Notes under the pieces: model-generated
What the model saw: only the letters and a program-made list of their open reading frames with translations
Databases searched by the model: none
Told to the model about the DNA's origin: nothing
Program-made: the position numbers and the translations under genes
Assembly: GCA_027604185.1 (NCBI GenBank)
Contig: JADGKB010000061.1
Location: forward strand, 18,672-82,671
Source of the DNA: Boothiomyces macroporosus
Lineage: Eukaryota; Chytridiomycota; Chytridiomycetes; Rhizophydiales; Terramycetaceae
Length of the DNA: 64,000 nucleotides
Direction of reading: 5' to 3'
In this document: positions 1-10,258 of the stretch, piece by piece
Position numbering within the stretch: position 1 is the first letter of the stretch
Layout of the letters: each line of letters begins with the position of its first letter

Positions 1-226
1 CACTCTTCCAGTCGTTTCTCTAGAATTAGCTATTAGGATTCCAAATATGTTTATCTTGAACAGTACGAGGGTGATTTTGTCTGTAAAATTCTGTTGTTCG
101 TTCCCACATTGGAATTAAGCTGTTTTCAACCACTAAACCCTTCAAAATGTATTCCTAATCAAGTGGGAATTTCTATACGATGGTTAACAACATTACTACA
201 AATAGAATCAATAGTTATTTACAAAT
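1..226. other. Left edge, unassigned
   Basis: No gene can be supported. A plus-strand frame is open from base 2 to about base 118 and a second overlaps the POP5 3' end, so this may be the tail of a gene that starts outside the window. Confidence 0.3.
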
Positions 227-550
227 TTAATCCTTTATTTTCTGCAACTCATCAATCTCCTTGTAGTTCATTTTTATACAATACTTGAGCAACTGTTTAA
301 TAGTACCGCTGATATGGACTACTCGCAGATTGCAGAAAAACAATCCATGCCAGCATTCACGAAAGTTTTCCCTAGGCACCCGCAGTATTAAAATATTGGT
401 TGCTGGCGAATAGTATTTTATAGTAATTGGCAAGTGCAGCTGGTATAGGTCTTCGATTGATTCCTTGATTGCAGATAATATTTGGTGTTTATCCTTGCGA
501 TCCTCTTGGTTTGCTTTGATCAAAAAGTATCTGTTTTTAAACCTCACCAT
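227..550 (-). CDS. POP5: RNase P/MRP subunit POP5-like
   Basis: Likely the POP5 protein subunit of nuclear RNase P and RNase MRP, which process tRNA and rRNA precursors. The 107-residue protein opens with MVRFKNRYFLI, the usual POP5 start. It continues with KYYSPATNILILRVPRE in the middle and HISGTIKQLLKYCIKMN near the end, in the order and spacing of eukaryotic POP5, though the protein is short. An upstream in-frame Met at 580 would add ten residues, but the family start is Met at 550. No intron. It is transcribed divergently from the BTB gene at 821. Confidence 0.85.
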   Translation of the reverse strand: MVRFKNRYFLIKANQEDRKDKHQILSAIKESIEDLYQLHLPITIKYYSPATNILILRVPRENFRECWHGLFFCNLRVVHISGTIKQLLKYCIKMNYKEIDELQKIKD

Positions 551-820
551 TTTTTTTGATTTGGAAAATTCAAATCCCATAGAACCTCCTAATGGGTGGG
601 ACTATGGGTTGAATAGGAGATCTTTCATAAGAATCTATTGTCGAGTGGGATATGAATGTCTTTAATGCGATTTACTGTAGGAAGGTTAATCAAGCAGACT
701 CTAATGAGCGTTAGTTTATTTCTGATTAGTGTATATTCTAGTGATTTACTTGCACCAATAAAGAGGGATTCACACCCAACTATTTCGCATTTGAAATCAT
801 TGTGAAACAGTTAATTTTTT

Positions 821-1561
821 ATGACAAAAGTGCAATTCAAAGTACGGAATGAAATAATTACACTCAATGAAACGGTTTTGACAAACTTGCCAAAGGATTC
901 GCTGCTGTACAATCTCATCTATAATGACGCATTCGCAAAAGAACAAGATCAGGATGGAAACTTTGTTTTGCTGAACCAGGAAATTACTCCAGAGATATTT
1001 CAAATGATAGCCGAATACGTTGAATCCAAGGATATTGCGACACTGATGATTAAATCTTATTCCTGTAGAATTGCTCTATTGGATGCAATAAACTACCTTG
1101 GACTTCTAATTCCCAATGAATTACAAAAAAAGAAGGATTTACAAGATTTATTGGATGTTGTGAATACAAAGGATATAGTATGGTATGAGCAATTCCGTGA
1201 AAAAATATTTAGAGATAACTATCAAGTAATTTCCACCATTGCTGATTCGCTAATATCTAAAATAATGACAATAGCCAAAGAAATGAACGAATTACCATTT
1301 GTAAGCACTACCGAACGCGTTGGATTTAAAATTAGATATAATTTCATGGAGGAATTTGAGATATATCTCTCATACAAATCATTTTCTGTTGAAACCAAAT
1401 TCAAACTAAATCCCTCCAAATACCAGAGCCACACCAGATTATGTCTATTATTAACTGATATATTTCTTAATGTGATTTGGGGGTTGGGATTATCTTACAA
1501 AGAAATTGAGGAAATTAACTCTGATAGCGCATTTCTCACTGCTTCTCAGATCCTCAAATAA
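821..1561 (+). CDS. BTB/POZ (T1-type) domain protein
   Basis: A 246-residue protein whose first 75 or so residues resemble the T1/BTB_2 tetramerisation fold of KCTD-type proteins and potassium channels. It begins VQFKVRNEIITLNETVL, has a leucine-rich turn, then an acidic stretch ending in FQMIAEYV. There are no membrane segments, so it is not a channel. The remaining 170 residues are helical-looking and show no domain I recognise. Some BTB proteins are cullin-3 adaptors, but no partner can be inferred here. No intron; the Met at 821 directly precedes the domain. BTB assignment moderate, function unknown. Confidence 0.6.
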   Translation: MTKVQFKVRNEIITLNETVLTNLPKDSLLYNLIYNDAFAKEQDQDGNFVLLNQEITPEIFQMIAEYVESKDIATLMIKSYSCRIALLDAINYLGLLIPNELQKKKDLQDLLDVVNTKDIVWYEQFREKIFRDNYQVISTIADSLISKIMTIAKEMNELPFVSTTERVGFKIRYNFMEEFEIYLSYKSFSVETKFKLNPSKYQSHTRLCLLLTDIFLNVIWGLGLSYKEIEEINSDSAFLTASQILK

Positions 1562-1677
1562 GTAATAAATCACGAATTTGGTAAAGTTTTGTTGCTTCTG
1601 TTTGTGATACCAAGACTCTAAAGAATTGAACTTTCAAGTAGATGAAACTGTGTTTATTCAAAGATGAAATTCCCTGG

Positions 1678-1887
1678 TTAACAGTCGTAGTGGCCATCAC
1701 TATTTTTGCAGCAGTCACTGCAGTCACCCCATCCATCGCAGCAGAAAGTGCATTGTCCAGTAACACGGCATCCTCTCCATCCAATCAATTCTTTAGGCTT
1801 TCCTGGAGTGGTGTCAGCAGGATTTGGATGAGCAGCAGCGAGAGAACTGGTGATAAGAGCAAATGAAATGATGAGAGACTTGAACAT
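1678..1887 (-). CDS. Small secreted cysteine-rich peptide
   Basis: A 69-residue precursor. Residues 1-18 are a clear signal peptide (MFKSLIISFALITSSLAA). The mature part is small, Gly/Asp-rich, and carries eight cysteines in its C-terminal 30 residues, including two CC pairs (TFCCDGWGDC and DCCKNSDGHYDC). This is a disulfide-knot layout typical of secreted fungal peptides. No family is recognised and no activity can be assigned. A good TATA box lies 27 bp upstream of the ATG, which suggests strong, possibly stage-specific expression with almost no 5' leader. No intron. Confidence 0.7.
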   Translation of the reverse strand: MFKSLIISFALITSSLAAAHPNPADTTPGKPKELIGWRGCRVTGQCTFCCDGWGDCSDCCKNSDGHYDC

Positions 1888-1913
1888 TTTTGTGATCAGT
1901 ATGAAAATGTGGG

Positions 1914-1923
1914 CTATTTATAG
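1914..1923 (-). promoter_or_regulatory. TATA box of the Cys-rich peptide gene
   Basis: On the minus strand this reads CTATAAATAG, a near-consensus TATA element, centred about 31 bp before the ATG at 1887. Eukaryotic transcription usually starts 25-31 bp downstream of a TATA box, so the mRNA would begin almost at the start codon. Confidence 0.55.
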
Positions 1924-2727
1924 CTGCATTTGAAACAAGGCTGGTGGTTGCTCACAGATCCCATATGGTCTTTTAACATCGAATAATTAATTTAGCTTTA
2001 TCAGAAATGATACATTGTCCTTTGATGGAGCGACAAGTTGGCTTTGAGCATATTTCTGATCGTGCCTACAAATATGTATATAACTTGAGCTGGATATGAT
2101 ACATTTCAACCAATAAGTCTAACGCACAAGGGCACAATGGGGACGTGATCTCTTGTACGCTTATCGAGTATTTTCACAAAATCTTTTTGTTGGATGACAA
2201 ATGAAAAACAGAGCGTTTAACGATATTGCATCTATTATACCACGAGCCCGAATATATCCAGCACCAAATAGCTGTTTTAGAACGGATATTTGATTCCCTA
2301 GTTTACTTAAGCATAGAAACTCATTTGACATTTGTGTGACTGAATAACCAAATGTGACTTTGATGAAAACCTGATTTGTGCAAATTCACCGATATATGAA
2401 AGGTTTTAAAATAGAAGAAGAGTGAATAAAAGATTACTCAGATCCAATTATTTGAGCCCCTTTCAGAATATACTATAACGTACAACGGAGATTGAATTTT
2501 GTGTTCCCAGTTCACCTATTTGGCTTCAAACGAAAAAAGCGTTCACTGACCCATACGATGACTGAGATTGTGATTCATTTCTAAATTGTAAATCAAGGTA
2601 ATTTTGAAACAATTTTTTGAATATAAAGTAATGGAATAGAGCAGAATTTATTGATTCCATGAATCAATGGAGACAACATTCTGGCGATAGCTCTAAATAA
2701 GGATTTGATGGTTAACGATTCAAGGAT
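1924..2727. other. Long intergenic stretch, nothing recognised
   Basis: About 800 bp with no open frame of 60 or more codons on either strand. I see no tRNA-like arms, repeats or gene fragments. It lies between the promoter of the Cys-rich peptide gene and the 3' end of the GH76 gene, and is the largest gene-free stretch in the window, so an unrecognised non-coding RNA or a divergent spliced gene remains possible. Confidence 0.5.
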
Positions 2728-4125
2728 CTAATTTATTAATGTAGCAAGCAATACAAAGACAGAAACTATATAAAAACTATTTTGAGCAGCACCTCCTGTT
2801 GGATTTGCATCAATGTCCGCGACTGGTGCAGCAGGTGGAGGTTGAGTTGGCGGAGCAAGTTTATCATCGTTTACTCCATTCAAGATGATTGAGAGTGTAT
2901 TGAGCAACTCCAAATTATTCATTGCCACGTGAATATTGTTTTCAAGTATTTGGGGTTTAGCCCAGCTAGCACTATTACACTTCATGTTGCTATCACAGGT
3001 ATTCAACATTGCTGTAGTGCTTTTTTGCACCGTATTTTTAATCAAGTCTTTAAGCTTTTGGTCCTGTGTCTTTTGGTATAAGATTCCCAAACCACGGAGA
3101 TAAGTTCCTTTTGGATTCACAGATGTAACATCACAATTAGGGTCGCAATAATCAGTTATGATACCATTAGTTTGAAATTGGTTTAGGGCTTTCTTTGCAA
3201 TATTTTCTGCAAGCGACAGATGTGTAGTATTTTTTGAGACTCCATAAAATGTAGCCATAGCGCCGACAATAGTTCCTGGGATGTAGGAATGTGAAGTAAA
3301 TACTCCTGGTTTCCCTTCTTTGGGGATACTTATAGTGCAATCACCCAATTTACTTTTAACGCTGATTCCATCAGCAGTCATATAGTCAGACAGTACCAAC
3401 TTTTGCGCAATCCAGTCAAACATCTTGTATGAATTTGCCAAAAACGTCTTGTCACCTGTCAAGCTGTACAAGACAGACCCCGAGTACAAGTGCTGTGCAT
3501 TTGTAATTGCTGATTTTGAATATCTGATAAGCAAAGTATTACCTTTCATTATCCTTTGGACTATTTCTATATCTTGACCAATAAATTCCTCCGTCACATT
3601 CATCAGTCCAAAGCTGAAAGACTTCATTGTATGTGTTTTTAGCAAGTTGAAAGTAACCGATTCCTCCAGGCATAGTTTGGTCAATTCCAAATCTTCTTGC
3701 ACCAGCGAGAGGTACTAGTGACCACCACCTACCGTTAGTTTAGTTTACATAATATCATCATTCCATACTCCATGTAGTACTTCAGACACTGTCTTGTCTG
3801 GTCCAAGAAAAGACCCAACTTTGCCATAAGATGCCAATGTAACCGAGTTTGTAATTGTATTCAGAAACTGTGTATCACCAGAAATCTCAGAGTAATCCAT
3901 CAACGCACCCCAAAAGACTCCGCATTCGTACCAATTAAAAGAAGTTGGGTCATTATCTGCTCTATGCTGCCTTAAACACCCTTTCCCATCCGCTGTTCTG
4001 CCTTCACCTGAAGTAGTGTAAAATGAATTCAATCGTTGAGCTGCTAGCTTGTTGAGCTGCTTGACGGCAGCTTTATCATTCACATTAACTGTGATGGCAG
4101 TAACCAATGTGATGAAAATCCACAT
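2728..4125 (-). CDS. GH76 DCW1/DFG5-like wall protein
   Basis: Cell-wall GH76 enzyme of the DCW1/DFG5 type, which in fungi acts on GPI-anchored mannoproteins at the plasma membrane and wall. The spliced protein is 452 residues. It has a signal peptide (MWIFITLVTAITV), the hallmark WYECGVFWGALMDY, an Asp pair in WNDDIMWW at the usual catalytic position, and GGIYWSR. A Pro-rich linker and a hydrophobic tail (NSFYIVSVFVLLATLIN) form a probable GPI signal. Two micro-introns, 3729..3748 (20 nt, inside the codon after WNDDI) and 3524..3542 (19 nt), are needed for the reading frame; unspliced, the gene falls into two unrelated-looking frames. Confidence 0.85.
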
Positions 4126-4149
4126 TATGCTTCTTGTTCCTGTGACGCC

Positions 4150-4157
4150 TTTTAAAA
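4150..4157 (-). promoter_or_regulatory. TATA-like element of the GH76 gene
   Basis: TTTTAAAA lies 25 bp before the GH76 start codon. This is the same tight spacing seen for the Cys-rich peptide and both chitin deacetylases, and implies a very short leader. Confidence 0.35.
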
Positions 4158-4464
4158 CCTTGGGCTCATCACTCTTTTTGTGTTCCGTCCAGGTTCCGCT
4201 TGGATGATCAATAACGCAAAATATCAGTTTTATAAAATGCTTTTACAGTAGCAATATAATAATAGTCTAGCGAATAGTTAATGGTGTTGTACCAAACTTT
4301 AAACCCATTCTATTGACGTGTGTTTCTGTGAGCGGCATTACACGATGAGCCTCCCGGAGGGTTGTGATTGGTCCCAATCCCGTTCACCATTCCTTACTTT
4401 TTCCCTATTAGAATCAGCATTGCATGTTAGTGTCTAGGAGTCCGTGTTAGGCTCGAATTTAAAA

Positions 4465-4803
4465 ATGGTTCAACAACGAAAATTAATCGTATTTTGTATC
4501 AGAAACGGCTTGGAAACTTGCCCGATCTGATGCTTATAAGAATCTTTCAAAGTATTGGATTGGTTATCACTCTCAGAGATCTGTTATCATTGATAAATAC
4601 AGAGGTAAAGGCTTGGATTTACAACTTGTATCAGATTGGCTTGATGGTCAAGACGTTGAAGTTCCAAAGAAAGGTATCATTAGAGCCAGAACCTTCAGTT
4701 GTTGCAAAAGTAATTTACATTACTGCTGTGCTCCATCCCAAAGATTGGCGATTAAGAAATAATAGGGAAATCTTACAAAAACTGAAAGTGATAGAGTTGC
4801 CAA
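4465..4803 (+). other. Unresolved coding-like stretch before the cyclin
   Basis: Two plus-strand frames look protein-like here. One, open from upstream of 4494 to 4865, reads LPDLMLIRIFQ, slightly F-box-like. The other, roughly 4500-4770, reads KLARSDAYKNLSKYW. An ATG at 4465 lies in a third frame, the frame of the cyclin. I could not connect them with introns of the usual size and branch motif. It may be the 5' part of the cyclin gene, a separate short gene, or a decayed one. A run of nine T at 4813-4821 marks the point where a one-base change would join the first frame to the cyclin. Confidence 0.3.
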
Positions 4804-5379
4804 GTGAATACATTTTTTTTTCTGAATCAAATGAACATCCTTGTAGAGGCAATAGAAATGCTTGAGCTGGATCTCCAAACATCCGCCACAGCAATACTAT
4901 ACACTTACAGATACCAGAAATTCCAAACAAAGGAAGAAATCAAAGTTCCCCTCAATCTAATATCCGCAGCCGCAATTTTTTTGGCTTGTAAACAGACTGG
5001 AAGTAAAAGAAAGCTTCGAGATATTGTTAATGTATTCTATTATATTGTTAGTAATCAGCTGTTGGAGATTGACGAATTGTTTTGGAAGCTAAGGGACTCT
5101 GTTGTGTATGCAGAGTATCTCTTGTTGCGTGTGCTAGGATTTGATCTGCTACCAGACGATCTGATTAGAGAATTTGTTTACACAATTGAACGGAAGCGGA
5201 TTGAAAGAACAAAGGTTCAGATGATGCATTATTACTTGACAAAGTTAATAGTGCTGCAAGATATATCAGAGTTACGACTGAAGAAAGATTACAATACGAT
5301 TATAGATACTTGTTTATATTTAGTGCATGAAAGGGAACAGAATGACAAGATATTGAAACTAGTGTCGCAAATTCAATAA
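4804..5379 (+). CDS. Cyclin Q (FAM58)-like cyclin
   Basis: A single cyclin box resembling cyclin Q (FAM58), the activator of CDK10. Diagnostic pieces in order are ISAAAIFLACKQTGSKRKLRDIVNVFYY, summarised here as the helix-3 ACK motif followed by RDIVNV, then ELFWKLRDSV and LLLRVLGFDL. The second cyclin fold is present but divergent, to residue 191. The start is uncertain: Met at 4804, Met at 4831, or an unresolved upstream exon could each be real. The stop TAA at 5377 sits inside CAATAAATAA, so the probable polyadenylation signal overlaps the stop codon. Confidence 0.6.
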   Translation: MNTFFFLNQMNILVEAIEMLELDLQTSATAILYTYRYQKFQTKEEIKVPLNLISAAAIFLACKQTGSKRKLRDIVNVFYYIVSNQLLEIDELFWKLRDSVVYAEYLLLRVLGFDLLPDDLIREFVYTIERKRIERTKVQMMHYYLTKLIVLQDISELRLKKDYNTIIDTCLYLVHEREQNDKILKLVSQIQ

Positions 5380-5627
5380 ATAATATCAAATACAAGGCTT
5401 TTGTAATTCAAGATTGCACAGTCAGGGATTTTAATACCGCAAACCGTTCAACTATTGAAAGGCTTGTAATTCAAGATTGATTGGATATTTCAATAAAAGC
5501 CATATTTTAAATGAGTATTTAGAGATGGAGCTCCAAGATTCATGAGTATTTCATATTCGCAATTCTTTGGACAATCTAAATAATTAAACAAAGACTAAAA
5601 ACAGTTTGTACTAGCAAACAATTAAAC

Positions 5628-6177
5628 TTAGACGGTTTTTATAAAGGTAACAGCATTTTCAACAGTTACACGATCGGTAACCATGAACCCAACCCAAGGA
5701 ATAATCTGAAACTGCAGAGTAAGGTTGGCGGTAGTTCCTTGTAATTTATCAGTCAAATCATGAATAGGATACTCGCCTCTTTTTTTCTTGTACTTGATTA
5801 ACGCATCTTCCTTATTCCTAGATTAATGATACTTACCAAATAACATCATCCCATACTACCGCATGGTTCAAGTGATACTGGTCGTTGCTAAATTCACAAA
5901 TTACAGATACAAACAACATCTTGGTATTCCAATTGAAATAATTACGCAGATCCGCATCGATATCAAAGTGCAGTCTTCCCAGAGTTGGTTTATTCTTCCA
6001 GTCGTTTGGGATTCTTCCTTTTGTAAGTGCGATTTTTGCTGGCTTGAGTGTCTTTAAAGTTGGCTTTTCGAATTGAATGTAGTACAAGTGAGATAAGGCG
6101 CAAAAGAATAGAAAGAACATTGATGCGGTAGAGTACATGCTCGAGACTGTGGAGAGTCTGTTTTGGAAATTGTTCAT
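5628..6177 (-). CDS. SPC3: Signal peptidase complex subunit 3
   Basis: The SPC3/SPC22-23 subunit of the ER signal peptidase complex, needed for signal-peptide cleavage. It is a type II membrane protein with an N-terminal membrane segment near residues 12-35 (YSTASMFFLFFCALSHL) and a lumenal domain. Family hallmarks are DIDADLRNYFNWNTKMLFV and LNHAVVWDDVIW, continuing after the intron with KYKKKRGEYPI and FQIIPWVGFM. The 19-nt intron at 5818..5836 (GTAAGTATCATTAATCTAG) splits the codon for the second Trp; removing it adds the normal C-terminal half, giving 176 residues. Confidence 0.9.
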
Positions 6178-6787
6178 TTTGAGATTTCAAAAAGATTTTC
6201 AAAATGCTTTTCTGACGTGGAACTTTTCGAGTTGGTGGTGACAGCTTCTCACTCACTGCTGGTCAAGAGTACAGGTTTGGGTATTTCCTAGTAACAGTGT
6301 TTGGTTGTTTGCTCATCGATATGACTTTGGAACAGAGATTAATGAGCTGCACAGATTCATCCAAGGCAAGAAGGATTACCAGTCAGTAGGTGTATAGATT
6401 CATTCAACACAGTATCCTAGAAAAGTGCTAGGACAAATATATTGCATCGCAAGACTTGCAATCAGAATTAGCAGCTACCTGAATCAAACTTAACACCAAT
6501 TAAACCCTAACTTTGCAGCTCATGATTTCCGTATTCAGCAATCTTAATGCACCCATTCTTTCTATGGTGTTTCAAAGATGGCGTTATCAAGATGGAAAAT
6601 GGTGTGCAAAAAACTGAAATCCAAAATACAACTATTAATGTACAGAAAACAAGATCGGTACAAATATATTTTAATCGGATTACGGATCTTTTTCATTATC
6701 CTTTAAATCCCTTCAATTTTGATGTGGATTTCTAAATCTCCTTCAAGCTTGTTTTGGCTCGATTTCACCAAAATACTTTTACCAAAA
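6178..6787. other. 610 bp between SPC3 and cysteine synthase
   Basis: No convincing gene. A short plus frame at 6578..6706 encodes 42 residues, beginning MALSRWKMVCKKLKS and ending in a hydrophobic tail (YILIGLRIFFIIL). It could be a tiny tail-anchored protein or chance. Another scrap around 6300-6420 (MTLEQRLMSCTDSSKARRI) might belong to an unrecognised spliced small gene. Confidence 0.3.
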
Positions 6788-7768
6788 ATGCCGATTTATC
6801 AAAACGTACTTTTTGTTAATTGTAGATCCTTGAAACCATTGGGAGAACTCCTATTGTCAAAATCAACAAATTGGCTCCAAAGGGCATTGATATGTACGTT
6901 AAAGTCGAATCATTCAACCCAATGGCTTCAGTCAAAGATCGTTTAGCAATCGCCATCATTGAAGATGCTGAAAGGAGGGGTGTTTTGAAACCTGGCATGA
7001 CTGTTGTTGAAGCTACTTCTGGGAACACTGGCATTGCATTGGCAATGGTGTGTGCTGCCAAGGGTTATCCATTCGTTGCTACCATGGTATGTATGATTAA
7101 TGCAGGTTGAAACTTTCTCTATCGAAAGAAGAAAGTTGATGAAGTACTTGGGTGCCAAAGTCATTTTGACACCAAAGGAATTAAAAGGGTCTGGGATGGT
7201 TGCAAAAGCCAAAGAGCTTGCCCAAGAACACGGATGGTTCCTTACTTCTCAATTCGCCAACCCTGCCAACCCTGCTTATCATCGTCAAACTACTGCTTCA
7301 GAAATTTTGAGTGATTTTGCAGGAAAGAAACTGGATTACTTTGTTTCCGGATGGGGTACTGGTGGAACTATCACTGGTGTCTCAAAGATGCTTCGTGAAG
7401 CTAGACCTGATACTAAAATTGTTGCAGTTGAACCTGAAAAAGCCAGTTTATTGAGTGGAAAGCCATGGCAACCTCATATGATTCAAGGTTGGACTCCTGA
7501 TTTTCTTCCTGAAGTATTGGACAGAAACTGCTATGATCAGTTATTGACTACTAAGGATGAAGATGCGATTGCTACTGCCAAGCTATTGGCTCAAAAGGAA
7601 GGTATCTTTGTAGGCATCTCTGCTGGTGCCACTTTCAATGCTGCATTGCAAATTGCTCAAAAGGCACCACAAGGAAGTTCTATTTTGGCAATGCTACCAG
7701 ACACTGCTGAGCGCTACTTGTCTACTCCATTGTTTGCTGATATCTCTGAGGAATCAGATGTCATTTAA
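6788..7768 (+). CDS. Cysteine synthase (O-acetylserine thiol-lyase)
   Basis: PLP-dependent OAS thiol-lyase, making cysteine from O-acetylserine and sulfide. The 313-residue spliced protein has [10 protein letters not shown], the PLP lysine in ASVKDRLA, the substrate loop [17 protein letters not shown], the phosphate-binding GTGGTITG and [11 protein letters not shown], all in CysK order. Two micro-introns are required: 6806..6825 (20 nt, after the sixth codon) and 7087..7105 (19 nt, between ATM and VETFS). There is no CBS domain and no mitochondrial presequence. The protein resembles bacterial/plant CysK rather than animal cystathionine beta-synthase, so an ancient transfer is possible but untested. 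Confidence 0.93.
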
Positions 7769-7795
7769 TATAATTAAACACAAACTTTATTATCT

Positions 7796-8763
7796 TTAAC
7801 CAATCTTGTGCCAATAAGCCGCCATAAATGATGCACCTATCCACACTAGTAAATCACTGATACATTTAACAACAATCATTGCTACACCATTGTTTTGAAT
7901 GAAAAAGAGCTCAAATCCAAGCACCAGCAACAAATTATTGATAATAGTTTGAACATACAACAGCCCGATTATAAGATTAATAACAAGCCGGAAATTCTCT
8001 ACATTCGCTTGCCTCTTTTTCATATCAGCCTTCCGTCTATTCGACGTTTGCATAAGCACTCTATTAGAGAAAAACCAGACTATCGGCAGTGTAAGGAACG
8101 ATACAGAGAATACAAACAACAAGTAAGCGCATCTCCTATACAAAATGTAGTTTTCTATTGTCGTTGTTGTTCCTACTGCTGCCCAGCAAACAAAAAATGA
8201 CAAGGCTAGTAAGAATAGAAGCAGCCTAACTACCCCTAAAACTTTATCTGTTGCTATCTGAACATGAAATATGCTTATATCAGTGTACATGGAAACTCCA
8301 AAATACGCAGTTACGACAGTTGCCTGGATCAATGTAAGAGTACCACAAACAAATTCGAAGCAATCACACCAGAGCCGAAATACATAAAGTCAAATATGAT
8401 TGAAGCTTGAGCGTACCGTTGCATCTCTGTTGCCTCCATCACATCGGTGTCTCTATATACTATTGATCGAACTATAGCAAGCTGTATAATCCGAAACAGC
8501 GCACAAAGGCTGCAAACAACACCTATACTATCAATTGACGACCATCTTTTACTTCCTCTATGTAATATTTTTGATGTAATACTTTGTTTTACTTTGACAA
8601 GGTATACAATCAATGTTATTCCAGTAAGAATGATGCTAATTAAATCAATTAGTGCAAATATTTGCTTAATGTTTGCGGTACATCCCAGATAATTGGCTCT
8701 GTAGTCACAAATATCCAGTAAAAATGTTGTGCTTGACATTGAGAAGGAACACGTCACAAGCAT
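7796..8763 (-). CDS. 7TM ICDYRANYLGC-family protein, copy A
   Basis: Shortest family member, 315 residues. After a short N-terminus it has the signature LLDICDYRANYLGC, then hydrophobic segments near LISIILTGITLIVYL, VVCSLCALFRIIQL, FMYFGSGVIASNLFV, LLLFLLALSFFVCW, LLFVFSVSFLTLPIVWFFS, LIIGLLYVQTIINNLLL and ISDLLVWIGASFMAAYW. That is seven segments, and the chain ends just after the last. The loop before segment six is only about 20 residues, much shorter than in copies B-H. The 20-nt intron at 8324..8343 is at the shared family position in segment three. This copy lies apart from the main array, divergent from LRRC23. Function unknown; receptor role is inference. Confidence 0.75.
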
Positions 8764-9055
8764 GATGGCATTTTTATAATATTGGGGTATGCTTATGTTT
8801 GAAAAGCAGAATATTCAAGTTTTTTATCATTTGAACTGTTAATATCTACTATGCTGGCGTCCTCATTTCTCTTTGAACAAGTCGCCAAAACTCTCAATTC
8901 AATAGTATCTCTTTAGTGTGATTAATGGGCAAGTGTAGCCAAGAGAATGGTTCTACGACTGATGGTTCTATCAAAACCATAATCCCGTTAATACTTTTGT
9001 GATTCAATCAAACAACCTTTTTGAAACATCTCTGAAAAATTCTTTCGCGTTTCGA

Positions 9056-10107
9056 ATGGAAGAAATCAACGACACAGAAATTGAAGACCAAAATATTCAA
9101 GATGAACAGCAAGACAAGAAAGAGCAGGAAGAAGAAGATGCCATTCCAGTTACAGCTGAAACTCTCCCATTAACTACAGAATTAATTTCACAGAATCTGT
9201 CTTTAATTGCGCGTACAGCTGTCGGACTCTCACACGCTTATACAAGATTAGAGCTTCATGAAAAAGAAATTACGAATTTGAACGCAATCAGTTCGTTTCC
9301 TCACCTTCGATACATTGTAAAACTGATTAATACAGGATTGTTCAGACAACAACTTAGTAAACATTGAAGGTTTGTCCAGTTTGGAATACTTGCTCTCCCT
9401 CAACTTGCAAAGTAATTTCATTTCGCAACTACCAGCAAGTTTGGATAAGCTAAAGTATCTTCAGCATGTAAACCTTGCCAAAAACAAACTCAAAGAGTTT
9501 ACAATTACTCATTGGCCAATGCTCTCATTCTTGAACTTGAACGGTAATTTATAGTAACAAAGACAACAAGCTGACTGAAAATGTTGTTTTTGAAGATTTC
9601 CCAGAGCTGTTGCATTTGGAATTGAGAGGAAACAAGTTAAAGTCCAATCCTAAAATGTCGCTACCAAAGCTGCAAAGATTGTATTTGGTAATTGAGATTA
9701 ATTCAGGCAGCAAACGAAATCGAGACTTTGAAATTCCCTGATTTGCCACACCTACAAGTATTGAATTTACGTCAAAATAAGATTAGTAGTCTTGACGGGC
9801 TAGACAGGCTCATCCACCTCACTTATCTAAACTTGCGGTAAGGTTTTGCTTACTAGTCAAAACAAGATTGAAACCGTTGACCAAATAGAGAAACTACAAC
9901 GAATGCATTCACTAAGAATTCTAATCCTCATTGGTACTTTCTCTTTAATTAGAAAACCCAATTGAGCAGATTGAAAATTATAGACTTGAAATCTTGAATA
10001 GGTTGACTAAGTTGGATCGGCTGGACAAAGAACAAGTGTCGCAGGAAGAGAGAGAAGAGGCAGCTATTTACAACCCAAAGCCGATTGAAACCCAACCAGC
10101 TGTATAA
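9056..10107 (+). CDS. LRRC23: LRRC23-like radial spoke leucine-rich protein
   Basis: Orthologue-like match to LRRC23, a leucine-rich-repeat protein of the radial spoke head in motile cilia. The 318-residue product has an acidic N-terminus (residues 1-40), the diagnostic RTAVGLSHAYTRLEL and ITNLNAISSFPHLRYI, then about eight LRRs such as LHLELRGNKL and LNLRQNKISSLDGL, and an acidic C-terminal cap. It contains five introns, all exactly 19 nt: 9317..9335, 9544..9562, 9688..9706, 9838..9856 and 9934..9952. An upstream GTG frame exists, but the ATG at 9056 starts the acidic leader. Its presence implies a beating axoneme. Confidence 0.88.
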
Positions 10108-10258
10108 GTAGTTGGTCGTTTGTAATAAAGGCTTTCGGTTTATAATCATGTCAAATACTTTTTCAGATTGGACCAATTAACACTTTAGAAATATTTAATC
10201 AAAGTTCGTAAGCATGGAACTAAATATCAATAATAAAAAATTCAAATTCAAAATCTGT

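Noticed and set aside
5990..6256. Minus-strand frame over the SPC3 5' end
   Set aside because: It overlaps conserved SPC3 coding sequence in another frame and has no domain.
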